Shown here one piece after another: positions 49,757 through 59,784 of a stretch of DNA of 64,000 nucleotides; the first letter of the stretch is position 1, and each line of letters begins with the position of its first letter. The notes beneath the pieces were generated by a model, which searched no databases, had not been told where the DNA came from, and saw only the letters and a list, made by a program, of their open reading frames with translations. This DNA is from Acidimicrobiia bacterium (GTDB taxonomy: Bacteria; Actinomycetota; Acidimicrobiia; IMCC26256; JAOSJM01), in contig JAOSJM010000001.1 of the NCBI GenBank assembly GCA_027494165.1, positions 682,001 through 746,000 of the forward strand. Reading direction: 5' to 3'. The position numbers were made by a program, and so were the translations under genes.

Positions 49757-51310
49757 GTGACCGTCGCCCCGCCGCGAGCCCACGCGCCCGCCCGGGCGGC
49801 CCGCCGCCCCTGGAGCCTGCTCGCCGCGGCCTTCGTCGTGGTCGTCGTGGCCGCCGGCATCGCGCTCCGCTTCGTCACCCGCTCGGAGCTGTGGCTCGAC
49901 GAGGCCCTGTCGGTGAGCATCGCCCGGCTCCCGCTCGGCGACCTCCCCGAGGCGCTCCGCCACGACGGGGCCCCACCCCTCTACTACGTGCTCCTGCACG
50001 GGTGGATCGACGTGTTCGGGGACGGGAACGTGGCCGTGCGGGCCCTCTCGGGGATCTTCGCCGTGGCGGCCCTGCCGCTGGCCTGGGCGGCCGGCCGGCG
50101 CCTCGGGGGCCGGCCCGTCGCGGTCTCCGCCCTCGTCGTGCTGGCGACGTCGACGTTCCACATCCGCTTCGCGACCGAGGCGCGGATGTACGCCCTCGAG
50201 ATGTTCCTCGTGCTGGCGGGCTACCTGGCCCTGTGCCGGGCCCTGGAGCGCCCCGTCTTCGGGCGTCTGGCCCTCGTGGCCGCGGCCACGGGTCTGCTCC
50301 TCTACACCCAGTACTGGGCGCTCTACCTCGTCGCCGTGGTCGGCGCCCTCCTCGCGTGGCGTGCCTGGCGCCAGCGCGACCGGGCGGCCCGGTCCGCGCT
50401 CGCGGCGGTGGCGGCCGGGTGCCTCACGCTCCTCCCGTGGGCCGGGATCTTCCTCTACCAGCTCCGCAACACCGGTACCCCTTGGGGTGAGGCCGTCACC
50501 CCCGTCACCGCGGTCGGAGGCACCGCGCTGGCGTTCGCCGGGGGCGAGCACGCCGAGGGCATCGCCCTGGTCGCCCCCCTGGTCCTGCTGGCGCTCCTCG
50601 CCGTGTTCGGTCGCGCGGTCGATCGCCGGCGGATCGAGCTCGACCTGCGGACCGTGCCGGGCGTCCGGTGGGAGGCGGTCGTCGCGGTGGCGACGCTGAC
50701 GCTCGGGGCCCTGGCCTCGTTCGCGGGCGGCACGGCCTACCAGTCCCGGTACGCGTCCATCATGTTCCCCCTGTTCGCGCTGGTGGTGGCGTTCGGGATC
50801 ACCGTCTTCGCCGACCACCGCCTGCGGGCCGGGGCCCTCGTGCTCGTCGCGCTGCTCGGTCTGGTCGGCGGCGTGCGCAACGCGCGCGAGCAACGGACCC
50901 AGGCCTTCCAGGCCGCCGGCGAGATCCGGGCCCGGGCCCGACCGGGTGACGTGGTCGTCTACTGCCCCGACCAGGTGGGACCCGACGTCAGCCGGCTCCT
51001 CCCCGCCGAGCTCGGCCTGGCGCAGGTCCGCTACCCCGACCTGGGGGACCCCCGCTTCGTCGACTGGGTCGACTACGCCGAGCGCCACCGCAGCGCCGAC
51101 CCGGCCGCGGTGGCCACCGCCGTCCTCGACCTCGCCGGCCCGGTCCAGGACGTGTGGCTGGTCTGGGCGCCCGGCTACCGGCACGTCACCGGTCAGTGCG
51201 AGGCCCTGGCCGACGCGCTGGCGCGCGACCGTCCGGGGCGCACGACGCTCGTGCTCCCGGACGACGCGTTCTTCGAGTTCCAGGGCCTCCTGCGGTTCCC
51301 GCCGCCCTGA
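49757..51310 (+). CDS. GT39-like integral-membrane glycosyltransferase
   Basis: 517 residues from GTG 49757, with about ten hydrophobic segments. The first loop carries the catalytic acidic motif SELWLDEALSVSIARLPLGD, and the second HDGAPPLYYVLLHGW, both as in polyprenyl-phosphate-dependent GT-C enzymes. FATEARMYALEMF is also typical of this branch. The hydrophilic C-terminal ~110 residues should lie outside the membrane. It probably adds a sugar to a surface glycan or protein. Confidence 0.83.
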   Translation: MTVAPPRAHAPARAARRPWSLLAAAFVVVVVAAGIALRFVTRSELWLDEALSVSIARLPLGDLPEALRHDGAPPLYYVLLHGWIDVFGDGNVAVRALSGIFAVAALPLAWAAGRRLGGRPVAVSALVVLATSTFHIRFATEARMYALEMFLVLAGYLALCRALERPVFGRLALVAAATGLLLYTQYWALYLVAVVGALLAWRAWRQRDRAARSALAAVAAGCLTLLPWAGIFLYQLRNTGTPWGEAVTPVTAVGGTALAFAGGEHAEGIALVAPLVLLALLAVFGRAVDRRRIELDLRTVPGVRWEAVVAVATLTLGALASFAGGTAYQSRYASIMFPLFALVVAFGITVFADHRLRAGALVLVALLGLVGGVRNAREQRTQAFQAAGEIRARARPGDVVVYCPDQVGPDVSRLLPAELGLAQVRYPDLGDPRFVDWVDYAERHRSADPAAVATAVLDLAGPVQDVWLVWAPGYRHVTGQCEALADALARDRPGRTTLVLPDDAFFEFQGLLRFPPP

Positions 51311-51472
51311 CCGGTGCCCGCGCCCGGCGGCCGGGGCGGGTACCGCCCCGGCCGGATGGTGATGCCGGGCCGGGCCGAGGGCCCCGCGTAGACTGCCCGA
51401 ACCGGGCCGGATCGGGTGGCGGCCGGGACGCGGCGCCGGGGCTTCCCGGCGGGAAAGGTCCATGGGGCGAGC

Positions 51473-52999
51473 ATGGGCGGCGGCGACGGCATCGAACGTG
51501 CGGGGGACCAACCGGCCGGCGGGCCGGCCGCGGCCTCCGGCGGCGCGCCGGAGACGGTCATCATCGGGGCGGGCCCGGCCGGGCTGACCGCGGCCTACGA
51601 GCTCGCGAAGCGCGGCATCACCTCCACCGTCCTCGAGGCCGACGACGTCGTGGGCGGCATCAGCCGGACGGTGGAGCGCGACGGCTGGCGCTTCGACATC
51701 GGCGGCCACCGCTTCTTCACCAAGGTCCGGGTCGTCGACGACCTCTGGTTCGAGATCCTCGGGAGGGACGAGTTCCTCCGCCGGCCCCGGATGAGCCGCA
51801 TCCTCTACCGCGGGAAGCTCTACGACTACCCGATCGCTCCCCTCAACGCCCTGCGGAACCTGGGCTTCGTCGAGGCGGTCCGCTGCGTCCTCTCCTACGT
51901 GTGGGTCCGGATCAAGCCGCCCCGGGACCAGACGACGTTCGAGGGCTTCACCGCGTCGCGCTTCGGCTGGCGCCTCTACCGCACCTTCTTCAAGACCTAC
52001 ACCGAGAAGGTCTGGGGTGTCCCGGCCACCGAGATCCAGGCCGACTGGGGTGCCCAGCGCATCAAGAACCTGTCCCTGTTCCGCGCCGTCTGGGAGGCGC
52101 TCAAGCCCAAGGGGCTCAAGGCCCGCCAGGGGCGGGAGAAGCAGGTCACGAGCCTCATCGAGGAGTTCAACTACCCGAAGTACGGGCCCGGGATGATGTG
52201 GGAGCGGGCTACCGAGCTCGTGACCGCTCGCGGGACGAAGGTGCTCCTCGGCACCGGGGTCACGACGGTGCACCACGACGGGGGCCGGGCGGTGGCCGTC
52301 ACCGCCGAGCACGCGGGCGTGCCCACCCGCTACCCGTGCACGCACGTGATCTCCTCGATGCCCCTGGGGCAGCTCGTCGAGGCCATGGTGCCGCCGCCTC
52401 CCCCGGAGGTGCTGGCCGCGGCCCGGGCGCTCACGTACCGCGACTTCATGACCGTCGCCCTGGTCGTGCCCGAGGACGCCGGCTTCCCCGACAACTGGGT
52501 CTACATCCACGACCCCGACGTGGCGGTCGGGCGGGTGCAGAACTTCGGGTCCTGGTCGCCCTTCATGGTGAAGGAGGGGCGGACGTGCCTCGGGCTCGAG
52601 TTCTTCGTGGACGAGGGCGACGACATGTGGACGAAGTCCGACGAGGCGCTGGTCGAGCAGGGCAAGCGGGAGCTCGAGGCCCTCGGCCTCGTCGACGCGT
52701 CCCGGGTCGAGGCCGGCTACGTCGTGAGGATCCCGAAGGCGTACCCGATGTACGACGACACCTACAAGGCGAACGTCCAGGTGATGCGGGAGTGGCTCGA
52801 GGCGAACGTCCCGAACGTCTTCCCGGTGGGGCGCAACGGCATGCACCGGTACAACAACCAGGACCACTCCATGTACACGGCCATGCTCTCGGTCGAGAAC
52901 ATCCTCGGCGCGACCCACGACGTGTGGGCCGTGAACGTCGAGGCCGAGTACCACGAGGAGCGCCACGAGGACTCCGAGGGCACCGAGCCCATCGGCTGA
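51473..52999 (+). CDS. FAD-dependent oxidoreductase (UDP-galactopyranose-mutase/amine-oxidase-like)
   Basis: 508 residues from ATG 51473; a longer frame opens at 51416 and TAGACT lies further upstream. The dinucleotide fold is [21 protein letters not shown], followed by [22 protein letters not shown], a pattern shared with UDP-galactopyranose mutases and related glycan enzymes. C-terminal FAD contact: [20 protein letters not shown]. Location between a GT39-like gene and acyltransferases supports a glycan precursor role. Its exact reaction is unknown. Confidence 0.8.
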   Translation: MGGGDGIERAGDQPAGGPAAASGGAPETVIIGAGPAGLTAAYELAKRGITSTVLEADDVVGGISRTVERDGWRFDIGGHRFFTKVRVVDDLWFEILGRDEFLRRPRMSRILYRGKLYDYPIAPLNALRNLGFVEAVRCVLSYVWVRIKPPRDQTTFEGFTASRFGWRLYRTFFKTYTEKVWGVPATEIQADWGAQRIKNLSLFRAVWEALKPKGLKARQGREKQVTSLIEEFNYPKYGPGMMWERATELVTARGTKVLLGTGVTTVHHDGGRAVAVTAEHAGVPTRYPCTHVISSMPLGQLVEAMVPPPPPEVLAAARALTYRDFMTVALVVPEDAGFPDNWVYIHDPDVAVGRVQNFGSWSPFMVKEGRTCLGLEFFVDEGDDMWTKSDEALVEQGKRELEALGLVDASRVEAGYVVRIPKAYPMYDDTYKANVQVMREWLEANVPNVFPVGRNGMHRYNNQDHSMYTAMLSVENILGATHDVWAVNVEAEYHEERHEDSEGTEPIG

Positions 53000-53076
53000 C
53001 GGGAGCGCGACCTCCGGTCGACCGAGCCCGCCGGCGGAGCGAAGCCGCGACGTGGACGTGACACCGTGACAGCATC

Positions 53077-54354
53077 GTGAGCGTGCAGCAGGGACCCCAG
53101 CCCGCCCACCCGGCCGACGCCGCGCTGTCGGTCCCCGGGCGGGCCCACTTCCCTGCTTCGACGGTCTGCGGGCCGTCGCCGCGGTCGCGGTGCTGCTCCA
53201 CCACGCCGGGTTCGCCACCGGGTACAGCGCGAACGGCCGCTTCGGAGCCCTGCTGGCCCACGGTGACGCCGGCGTCCCGATCTTCTTCCTGATCTCGGGC
53301 TTCCTGCTCTACCGGCCGTTCGTGGCGGCGCACCTGGCCGACCGCCCGGGCCTGCCGATCTGGCGCTTCTGGTGGCGGCGGCTGCTGCGCATCGTCCCGG
53401 CCTTCTGGGCGGCCCTCCTGCTCGTGTACCTCCTGTTCGGGTACGCGCAGGGTGCGCTCGCGGGACCCCGCGACGTGCTCACCTACTTCGGGTTCCTCCA
53501 GATCTACGACCCCCGGCGCTTCTTCGGGGCGATCAGCCAGGGGTGGAGCCTGGGCACCGAGATGAGCTTCTACCTGTTCCTGCCCCTCTACGCGCTGGCG
53601 GTCCGGGCGGTCGCGTCGCGGGTCCGGGTGAGCCGCCTGCGGGTCGAGGCGCTCGGGCTGGTCGGGCTCTACCTCACGAGCGTCGCGTTCCGGGTCGCCG
53701 TCTTCTCGGGCACCGCCTACCGGCTCGACGCGGTGGGAGAGGCCCGGGGTGCACCGTGGGGGGCCCTCGCCGTGAACTACTGGCTGCCCAGCTTCCTCGA
53801 CCTCTTCGCCATGGGGATGGCGCTGGCCCTACTGAGCTCCTGGGGCCACGAGCGCGGCGCCGCGCCGAGGGCGCTGGCGTGGGTCGGGAGGCACCCGGCC
53901 CTCTGGTGGGCGATGGCCGGCCTCTCGTACTGGGCGGTGTCCACGCGGGTGGGCCTGCCCCGGGACCTCACGCCGCTCGACCCCCACGAGGCGCTGATCC
54001 GCCAGCTCCTCTACGGCCTCACCGCGCTCTTCCTGGTCCTGCCGGCCGTCTTCGGGCCCCAGGATCGCGGGGCTGTCCGGGGCTTCCTCCGGTCGGGCCC
54101 CGTGGCGTTCGTCGGCCTGGTCTCCTACGGCGTCTACCTCTGGCACCAGGCCTGGATCGGCCAGGTCAAGGACTGGCTCGGGTGGGACCTCTTCCAGGGG
54201 AACGTGCTCGTCGTGATCGTCGGGGCCCTCGCGTTCGCCGTGGCGACGGCGGCTGCCAGCTACTACGTCGTGGAGCGACCGTTCCTCCGGCTCAGGACCG
54301 GCCCCCGGTGCTGGCGCGGCGCGCGCCGGCGACGTCGTGAGGCGCAGGTCGTGA
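53077..54354 (+). CDS. Acyltransferase-3 family membrane protein, copy 1 (frameshifted)
   Basis: About 425 residues from GTG 53077. N-terminal GPQPAHPADAALSVPGRAHFP is followed, after a one-base gap in the CCC near 53150-53156, by FDGLRAVAAVAVLLHHAGF, the catalytic-His segment. Family landmarks: FFLISGFLLYRPF, RRLLRIVPAFWAALL, WSLGTEMSFYLFLPLYAL and SYGVYLWHQAW. As sequenced it runs without a stop into copy 2. Removing one C from the run at 54302-54306 gives a TGA at 54352-54354 overlapping the next GTG. It transfers O-acyl groups to extracytoplasmic glycans. Confidence 0.75.
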
Positions 54355-55619
54355 CCGACCACCTGGTGGGGGACCCCGACGTCGAGGAGCGCCTCGAGGC
54401 CGAGCCGGCCCACCCGGCCGACGCCGGGCTCCCCGTCGTCGGCAACCGGGTCCACTTCCCCGGCCTCGACGGGCTCCGGGCCATGGCGGCGCTCGCCGTC
54501 CTCGTGCACCACGTGTCGTCGGCGACGGGCACCAACACCAGCCACTGGACCGGGGCGTTCTTCGCCCGCATGGACGCCGGGGTCCCGGTGTTCTTCCTGC
54601 TGTCGGGGTTCCTCCTCTACCGGCCGTTCGTCGTCGCCCACCTCGAGGACCGGCCGGGGCCGGCCCTCGGGGCCTTCTACTGGCGGCGGCTCCTGCGCAT
54701 CGTGCCCGCCTACTGGCTGGCGCTCACGTTCGCCATCGTGGTGCTGGGCACCGTCGACGTGGGGGACGCCGGGGACGTCCTGTGGCTCTACGGCTTCGCC
54801 CAGATCTACTCGAAGGCCCACGTGCTCGACGGGCTGGTGCAGGCCTGGAGCCTCGCCGTCGAGGTCAGCTTCTACCTGTTCCTCCCCCTGTTCGCCGTCG
54901 CGCTGCGGTCGATCCCGGCCGTGCACCGGGTCCGCACGCAGCTGCTCGCCTGCGCCGGCCTCTGGGTGATCGGGTTCGGCACGCAGGCCGCCCTCCTCGC
55001 CACGCACGACGAGGCGACCCCGGCCACCCTCTGGCTGCCGTCCCAGCTCGACCTGTTCGCGCTGGGCATGGGCCTCGCGGTCGTGAGCGCCTGGGCCGCC
55101 CGCCGGCGCACGGAGCCGGGCTGGATCCTCTGGGTGGGGCGGCACCCCGGCCTGTGGTGGTCGCTGGCCGGGGTCTCGTTCCTCGTCGTGTCGACCGGGC
55201 TCGACCTGCCCCGGGAGTTCGTGGACCTGACCGCCCGCCAGGAGCTCGGCCGCCAGCTCCTCTACGCCGCGACGGCGTTCTTCCTGCTCCTCCCGGCCGT
55301 CTTCGGCGACCCGGAGCGGGGCCGGATCCGGGCGTTCCTGCGGGTCCCCCTCGTGGCGTGGCTCGGCCTCGTCTCCTACGGCGTCTACCTCTGGCACAAG
55401 GACCTGCTCGACCGGCTCCTCGAGGAGGGCGCGGCCGGGTGGCTCCCCGACGTCCGGTTCCTGTCGCTGCTGGCGCTCGTCGTCGCGCTCACCCTCGCGG
55501 CCGCGGCCCTCAGCTACTACCTGCTCGAGCGCCCGGTCCTCCGGCTCAAGGGCCGGGTGCCCTGGCGGCGCCGGCCGGCGCCGGCGCGCGCCGACGAGCT
55601 CGGGTCCCGGGCCCGGTGA
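54351..55619 (+). CDS. Acyltransferase-3 family membrane protein, copy 2
   Basis: 422 residues from GTG 54351. It has the same order of motifs as copy 1: EPAHPADAGLPVVGNRVHFP, GLDGLRAMAALAVLVHHV, FFLLSGFLLYRPF, RRLLRIVPAYWLAL, WSLAVEVSFYLFLPLF and SYGVYLWHKDLL. The two copies arose by tandem duplication and retain a matching PAHPADA leader. A natural fusion into one ~845-residue protein cannot be excluded from sequence alone. Confidence 0.82.
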   Translation: MTDHLVGDPDVEERLEAEPAHPADAGLPVVGNRVHFPGLDGLRAMAALAVLVHHVSSATGTNTSHWTGAFFARMDAGVPVFFLLSGFLLYRPFVVAHLEDRPGPALGAFYWRRLLRIVPAYWLALTFAIVVLGTVDVGDAGDVLWLYGFAQIYSKAHVLDGLVQAWSLAVEVSFYLFLPLFAVALRSIPAVHRVRTQLLACAGLWVIGFGTQAALLATHDEATPATLWLPSQLDLFALGMGLAVVSAWAARRRTEPGWILWVGRHPGLWWSLAGVSFLVVSTGLDLPREFVDLTARQELGRQLLYAATAFFLLLPAVFGDPERGRIRAFLRVPLVAWLGLVSYGVYLWHKDLLDRLLEEGAAGWLPDVRFLSLLALVVALTLAAAALSYYLLERPVLRLKGRVPWRRRPAPARADELGSRAR

Positions 55620-55760
55620 GGGCGGCGGACCACCCGCCGGGGTCGCCGATCGATCCGGCGGCGGGCCCGGAGCCGCTTCGTCCGTGGGCGGTGGTCGCGG
55701 CCCGCCTAGCCTGGGTGTGGCGGGGCGCCGGCGACCCCGCCGGGCCCGACCGGGAGTGCT

Positions 55761-56493
55761 GTGCGCACGCTGATCATCGTCCCTGCCTACAACGAGGAGG
55801 CAGCGCTCCCCGAGGTGCTGCGCGAGCTGGCCGAGCACGCACCCGAGCACGACGTGCTCGTCGTCGACGACGGGTCGTCCGATCACACCACCGACGTCGC
55901 CCGGGCCGCCGGGGCGACGGTCATGACGTTGCCCTTCAACCTCGGGGTCGGTGGAGCCCTGCGGGCCGGGTTCCGCTACGCGGTGTCGTGCGGCTACGAC
56001 CGGGGCATCCAGTTCGACGCCGACGGCCAGCACGACCCGGCCGAGATCGACACGCTGCTGCGCGCCCTCGACGGGGGCGCCGACATGGTCATCGGGGACC
56101 GGTTCGCCGAGGACGTCGACGAGTACCGGGTCGGGCAGATGCGGGGCGGCGCGATGGCCTTCCTACGGGTGGTCGTGAGGGTCCTGTCGGGACGCCGGTT
56201 CGAGGACACCACGTCGGGGTTCCGGGCCTTCAACCGGCCCGTGCTGGAGCTGTTCGCGCGCGAGCTGTCGGTGGAGTACATGGGCGACACGGTCGAGGCC
56301 CTCCTGCTCGCCCTGCAGCGAGGCTTCCACGTGGTGGAGGTCCCCACCCGGATGCGGAGCCGGGCGGCCGGCGCCCCCTCGCAGGGGGAGCGGGAGGCTC
56401 GCCTACCGCTACCTGCGCACCCTGGTCGTCCTCGCGTGCAGCGCCTCCCGCAAGGGTGCCCGCCGGGCCCGGCTCGAGGAGGCGAGGGCGTGA
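55761..56493 (+). CDS. GT2-family glycosyltransferase (dolichyl-phosphate-mannose-synthase-like), frameshifted
   Basis: About 243 residues after correction, from GTG 55761 (GGGAG upstream; -10-like TAGCCT further up). GT-A motifs: IIVPAYNEEAALPEVLREL, VVDDGSSDHTTDVARA, FDADGQHDPAEID and TTSGFRAFNR. The frame breaks at the G5 run near 56380-56386. Dropping one G gives SGRLAYRYLRTLVVLACSAS and a TGA at 56491 that overlaps the next GTG. It probably charges a polyprenyl phosphate with a sugar. Confidence 0.82.
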
Positions 56494-56924
56494 ACGCCTC
56501 GGCCCGCCTCCTCGTCACGCTGATCCTCAGCGGCTCGCTCGTGTGGCTCCTGCGCCTGGTCCGGCTGCGGCGCCTCCGGGGCAAGTACGTGCTGCCCTGG
56601 CTCTTCGCCGTGCCGGTGCTCGTGGCGCTGGTGCTCTCCCCGGGGTTCCTGGAGTGGGTGTCCGACCGGCTCGGCGTCGAGTACCCGCTGGCCGCGTTCC
56701 TGCTCGTGGGGCTGGCCTTCGCCCTCCCCGTGCTCGTCCACACGTCCTGGGAGCTGTCGCGCCTCGAGGAGCGGAACCGGATGCTCGCCGAGGAGCTCGC
56801 GCTCCTTCGGGCCCGCATGTTCGAGCGGGGCGACCTCCGGGTCGACCCGGGCCCGGACGTCGACCCCGCCCCCCGGGTCCGTGTCCACCGGCGACGGCCG
56901 GGACCAGGGCTGACCCCGCGCTGA
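56490..56924 (+). CDS. DUF2304-family membrane protein
   Basis: 144 residues from GTG 56490, coupled by GTGA to the GT2 gene. Three hydrophobic helices (RLLVTLILSGSLVWLLRL, LPWLFAVPVLVALVLSPGFL, AAFLLVGLAFALPVLVHTSW) precede a coiled-coil-like LEERNRMLAEELALLRARM. GT2 plus DUF2304 is a common actinobacterial pair, in which the small membrane protein probably anchors or assists the glycosyltransferase. Confidence 0.82.
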   Translation: MNASARLLVTLILSGSLVWLLRLVRLRRLRGKYVLPWLFAVPVLVALVLSPGFLEWVSDRLGVEYPLAAFLLVGLAFALPVLVHTSWELSRLEERNRMLAEELALLRARMFERGDLRVDPGPDVDPAPRVRVHRRRPGPGLTPR

Positions 56925-56992
56925 CGACGGCGCGGGGGAGTGACCGGTCGGGGGCCCGGGGCCGGAGGGGCGTGGTGGTAACGTCCGCCCGC

Positions 56993-58450
56993 GTGGCGCC
57001 CGGAACCCGGCGGTTCTACCTGCTGCTCTCCCTGATCACCCTCGGCGGGCTGGCCGTGCGGTTCCTCTACGCCTGGCGCTACAAGTGGGACCAGGGCGTC
57101 TGGGGCGACGCGTTCTTCTACCACTACCAGGCCAACGGCCTCGCCGAGGGCGAGGGGTTCATGCGGTGGATCCCGGCCGGCGAGGGCCAGGTGAAGATCG
57201 AGGGCGCGAGCGCCGACCACCCGCCGCTGTTCCCGCTGTACCTGGCCGCCTGGTCGCTCGTCGGTCTCGACACGTTCCGCCAGCACATGGTCGCCTCCAT
57301 CCTCCTGGGGGCGGCGACGGTGTTCGTGGTCGGTCTGGCCGGGCGGACCATCGCGGGGGACCGGGTGGGGCTCGTCGCCGCCGGGATCGCGGCGGTCTAC
57401 GCGAACCTCTGGGTCCACGACGCGCTGGTGATGTCGGAGACCATCACGATCCTCCTCGTGGCCGTGATGGTGCTCCTCGCCTACCGGTTCTGGAGGGCGC
57501 CGACCCTCGGGAACGGCGCCTGGCTCGGTCTCGTGTCCGGCCTCGGGGCCCTCACCCGGGCCGAGGTGGTGCTCTACCTCCCGCTGGCGTTCGTCCCGCT
57601 GGCCCTGCTCGCCCGGTCCCTCGATCTGAGGCGGCGGATCCGGATCATCGTCGTCGCCGGTCTCACGGCCGGGCTGGTGATGGCGCCCTGGGTGCTGCGG
57701 AACATGACCGCCTTCGAGCACCGGTTGTTCCTGTCGGGCGGAGCGGAGATCACCCTCGCCAGCGCGAACTGCGACATCACGTACTACGGGGAGCTGCTGG
57801 GCTGGTGGAGCCCGCACTGCGTGCAGGACGCGCTCCGGGAGGACGGCCTGCACGTCGACCAGGGCGGCCCGGGGTTCCCTCCCGGCGACGCGTCGGAGCA
57901 GGCCCGCTACTGGCGTGAGAAGGCCTTCGGATACATCGGCGACCACACGGGCCGCCTCCCGGTCGTCGCGATGGCGCGGCTGGGTCGGGTGTGGGAGCTG
58001 TACCACCCGGGCCAGAAGGTGGACTTCGACATGATCGAGGGTCGGACCAGAGGCGCGGCCCAGCTCGCCCTGGCCCAGTACTACCTGCTCGTGGGCTTCG
58101 CGGTCGCCGGCGTCGTGGTCCTCCGGCGGAACCGGATCCCGCTCCTCCCGCTGCTCTCCCTGGTGGCGATCGTGTCCCTGACGGTGCTGATCGCGTTCGG
58201 CAACACGCGCTACCGCGCTCCGGCCGAGATCGCCATCGTCCTCCTCGCCGCGGTGGGCGTCGACGCCCTGGTGCGACGGGCGCGGGGCGAGCCCGTGGTG
58301 ACGACCGGAGGCCGTCCCGAGGAGCCCGGTGACGAGGGACCCGGTGGCGAGGAAGAGCAGATCGGGGTCGGCGCCGGGGTGCGCCCGGGCCGGCTGGCGG
58401 GTGTCGTACCCGACGAGCCCGAGCGGATCGGCCCTCCCTCGTCGGGCTGA
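56993..58450 (+). CDS. GT39-like integral-membrane glycosyltransferase
   Basis: 485 residues from GTG 56993; TAACGT at 56979-56984 places a leaderless start there, and in-frame GTGs at 56972 and 56975 are alternatives. The GT-C layout includes WGDAFFYHYQANGLAEGEGF with the acidic catalytic position, ADHPPLFPLYLAAWSLVG and GLGALTRAEVVLYLPLAF, with about ten membrane segments. The C-terminal ~55 residues are hydrophilic and Gly/Glu-rich. Confidence 0.82.
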   Translation: MAPGTRRFYLLLSLITLGGLAVRFLYAWRYKWDQGVWGDAFFYHYQANGLAEGEGFMRWIPAGEGQVKIEGASADHPPLFPLYLAAWSLVGLDTFRQHMVASILLGAATVFVVGLAGRTIAGDRVGLVAAGIAAVYANLWVHDALVMSETITILLVAVMVLLAYRFWRAPTLGNGAWLGLVSGLGALTRAEVVLYLPLAFVPLALLARSLDLRRRIRIIVVAGLTAGLVMAPWVLRNMTAFEHRLFLSGGAEITLASANCDITYYGELLGWWSPHCVQDALREDGLHVDQGGPGFPPGDASEQARYWREKAFGYIGDHTGRLPVVAMARLGRVWELYHPGQKVDFDMIEGRTRGAAQLALAQYYLLVGFAVAGVVVLRRNRIPLLPLLSLVAIVSLTVLIAFGNTRYRAPAEIAIVLLAAVGVDALVRRARGEPVVTTGGRPEEPGDEGPGGEEEQIGVGAGVRPGRLAGVVPDEPERIGPPSSG

Positions 58451-58576
58451 GCCGTCCCTGGCGCGGCCGGTGCGTCGCGAGCCGGGTTCCCTGCACTACC
58501 GTGAGACGTCCCCACGGTCCCCGGCTCCGGCCCCGACGGCGGGCGCGAGCCCCGAGACGAGGAGGGCGCACCGCCC

Positions 58577-59741
58577 GTGGCCGAGTCCTCGCCCGCCGCC
58601 AAGCTGGGCGACATCGCCGCGGCCGCCGGCCTCCGGCGGGTCCACTTCCTCGCCTGGCGCGACCTCGACGACCCCGAGGCCGGCGGCTCGGAGCTCCACG
58701 CGCACGAGATCGCCCGGCGCTGGGCCGAGGCCGGGATCGAGGTGAGCTTCCGCACCTCGTTCGCCGCCGGCTACCCGCAGGTGAGCTTCCGCGACGGCTA
58801 CCGCGTCATCCGCAAGGCCGGCCGCTACCTCGTGTTCCCCAGAGGGGCCTTCAGCGAGATGATGGGCTGGCACGGCGACCGCGACGGTCTCGTCGAGATC
58901 TGGAACGGCATGCCGTTCTTCTCGCCCGTGTGGTGTCGCGGCCCGAAGATCACGTTCCTCCACCACGTCCACGCCGAGATGTGGGACATGACCCTTCCCC
59001 CGGCTGGCCCGGCTGGGTCGCACCATCGAGTCCCGCCTGGCGCCGCCGCTCTACCGGCGGACCAGGATCGTGACCCTCTCCGAGTCGTCGAAGCAGGAGC
59101 TCGTCGAGGACCTCGGCTTCGCGCCCCGGCGGGTGACCGTGGTGCCCCCGGGTATCGACCCGAGGTTCTCGCCGGGCGGCGAGCGCGCTCCCGACCCGCT
59201 CGTCGTCGCGGTGGGCCGGGTCGTCCCCGTGAAGCGCTTCGACCTGCTCGTCGACGTGCTCGCGACGCTGAAGGACCGCCATCCGCGGCTGCGGGCCGTG
59301 ATCCTGGGGGAGGGCTACGAGCGTGAGGCCCTCGAGGCCCACATCCGCGACGTCGGAGCCGAGGGCTGGATCGAGCTGCCCGGCCGGGTCGACGACGCCG
59401 AGCTCGTCGACCTCTACCGCCGGGCCTGGGTGCTCGCCAGCACCTCGGCCCGGGAGGGCTGGGGCATGACCGTCACCGAGGCGGCGGCGTGCGGCACGCC
59501 CGCCGTGGCCACCCGCATCGCGGGCCACCTCGACGCCGTCGAGGACGGTGTCACGGGTCTCCTCGGCGACACCCGCGACGAGCTCGCCGAGAGGCTCGAC
59601 CGGGTGTTGTCCGACCAGGTGCTCCGCCGGGCGCTCTCCGAGGCCGCGCTCGACCGCGCCTCCCGGCTGACCTGGGACGCGACCGCGCTGGGGGCGCTCG
59701 AGGCCCTCGCCCTCGAGGCCAAGCGCAGCCGCTGGCGGTGA
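58577..59741 (+). CDS. GT4-family glycosyltransferase, frameshifted
   Basis: About 387 residues after correction, from GTG 58577. N-terminal domain: HFLAWRDLDDPEAGGSELHA and ITFLHHVHAEMWDMTLP. The C5 run near 58996 must lose one base to continue as RLARLGRTIESRLAPPLYRR. The C-terminal domain then has VPPGIDPRFSPGG, VGRVVPVKRFDLLVDVLA and the nucleotide-sugar motif REGWGMTVTEAAACGTPAVA. Retaining GT-B enzymes of this type add hexoses to glycan or lipid acceptors in the cytoplasm. Confidence 0.84.
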
Positions 59742-59784
59742 CCGCGCTCGGGTCGGCGGCCACGGTCGCCGTGGGCTGGTCCGC

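Noticed and set aside
47810..53218. An open minus-strand frame of about 1800 codons
   Set aside because: Only the part up to 49483 (amidohydrolase) has family motifs. The rest is antisense to clear GT39 and FAD-oxidoreductase genes; long antisense frames are expected at this GC content.
53190..55619. A natural fused double acyltransferase of more than 800 residues
   Set aside because: Not fully excluded, but a one-base correction in a C5 run produces a stop overlapping a GTG, the same arrangement as elsewhere here.
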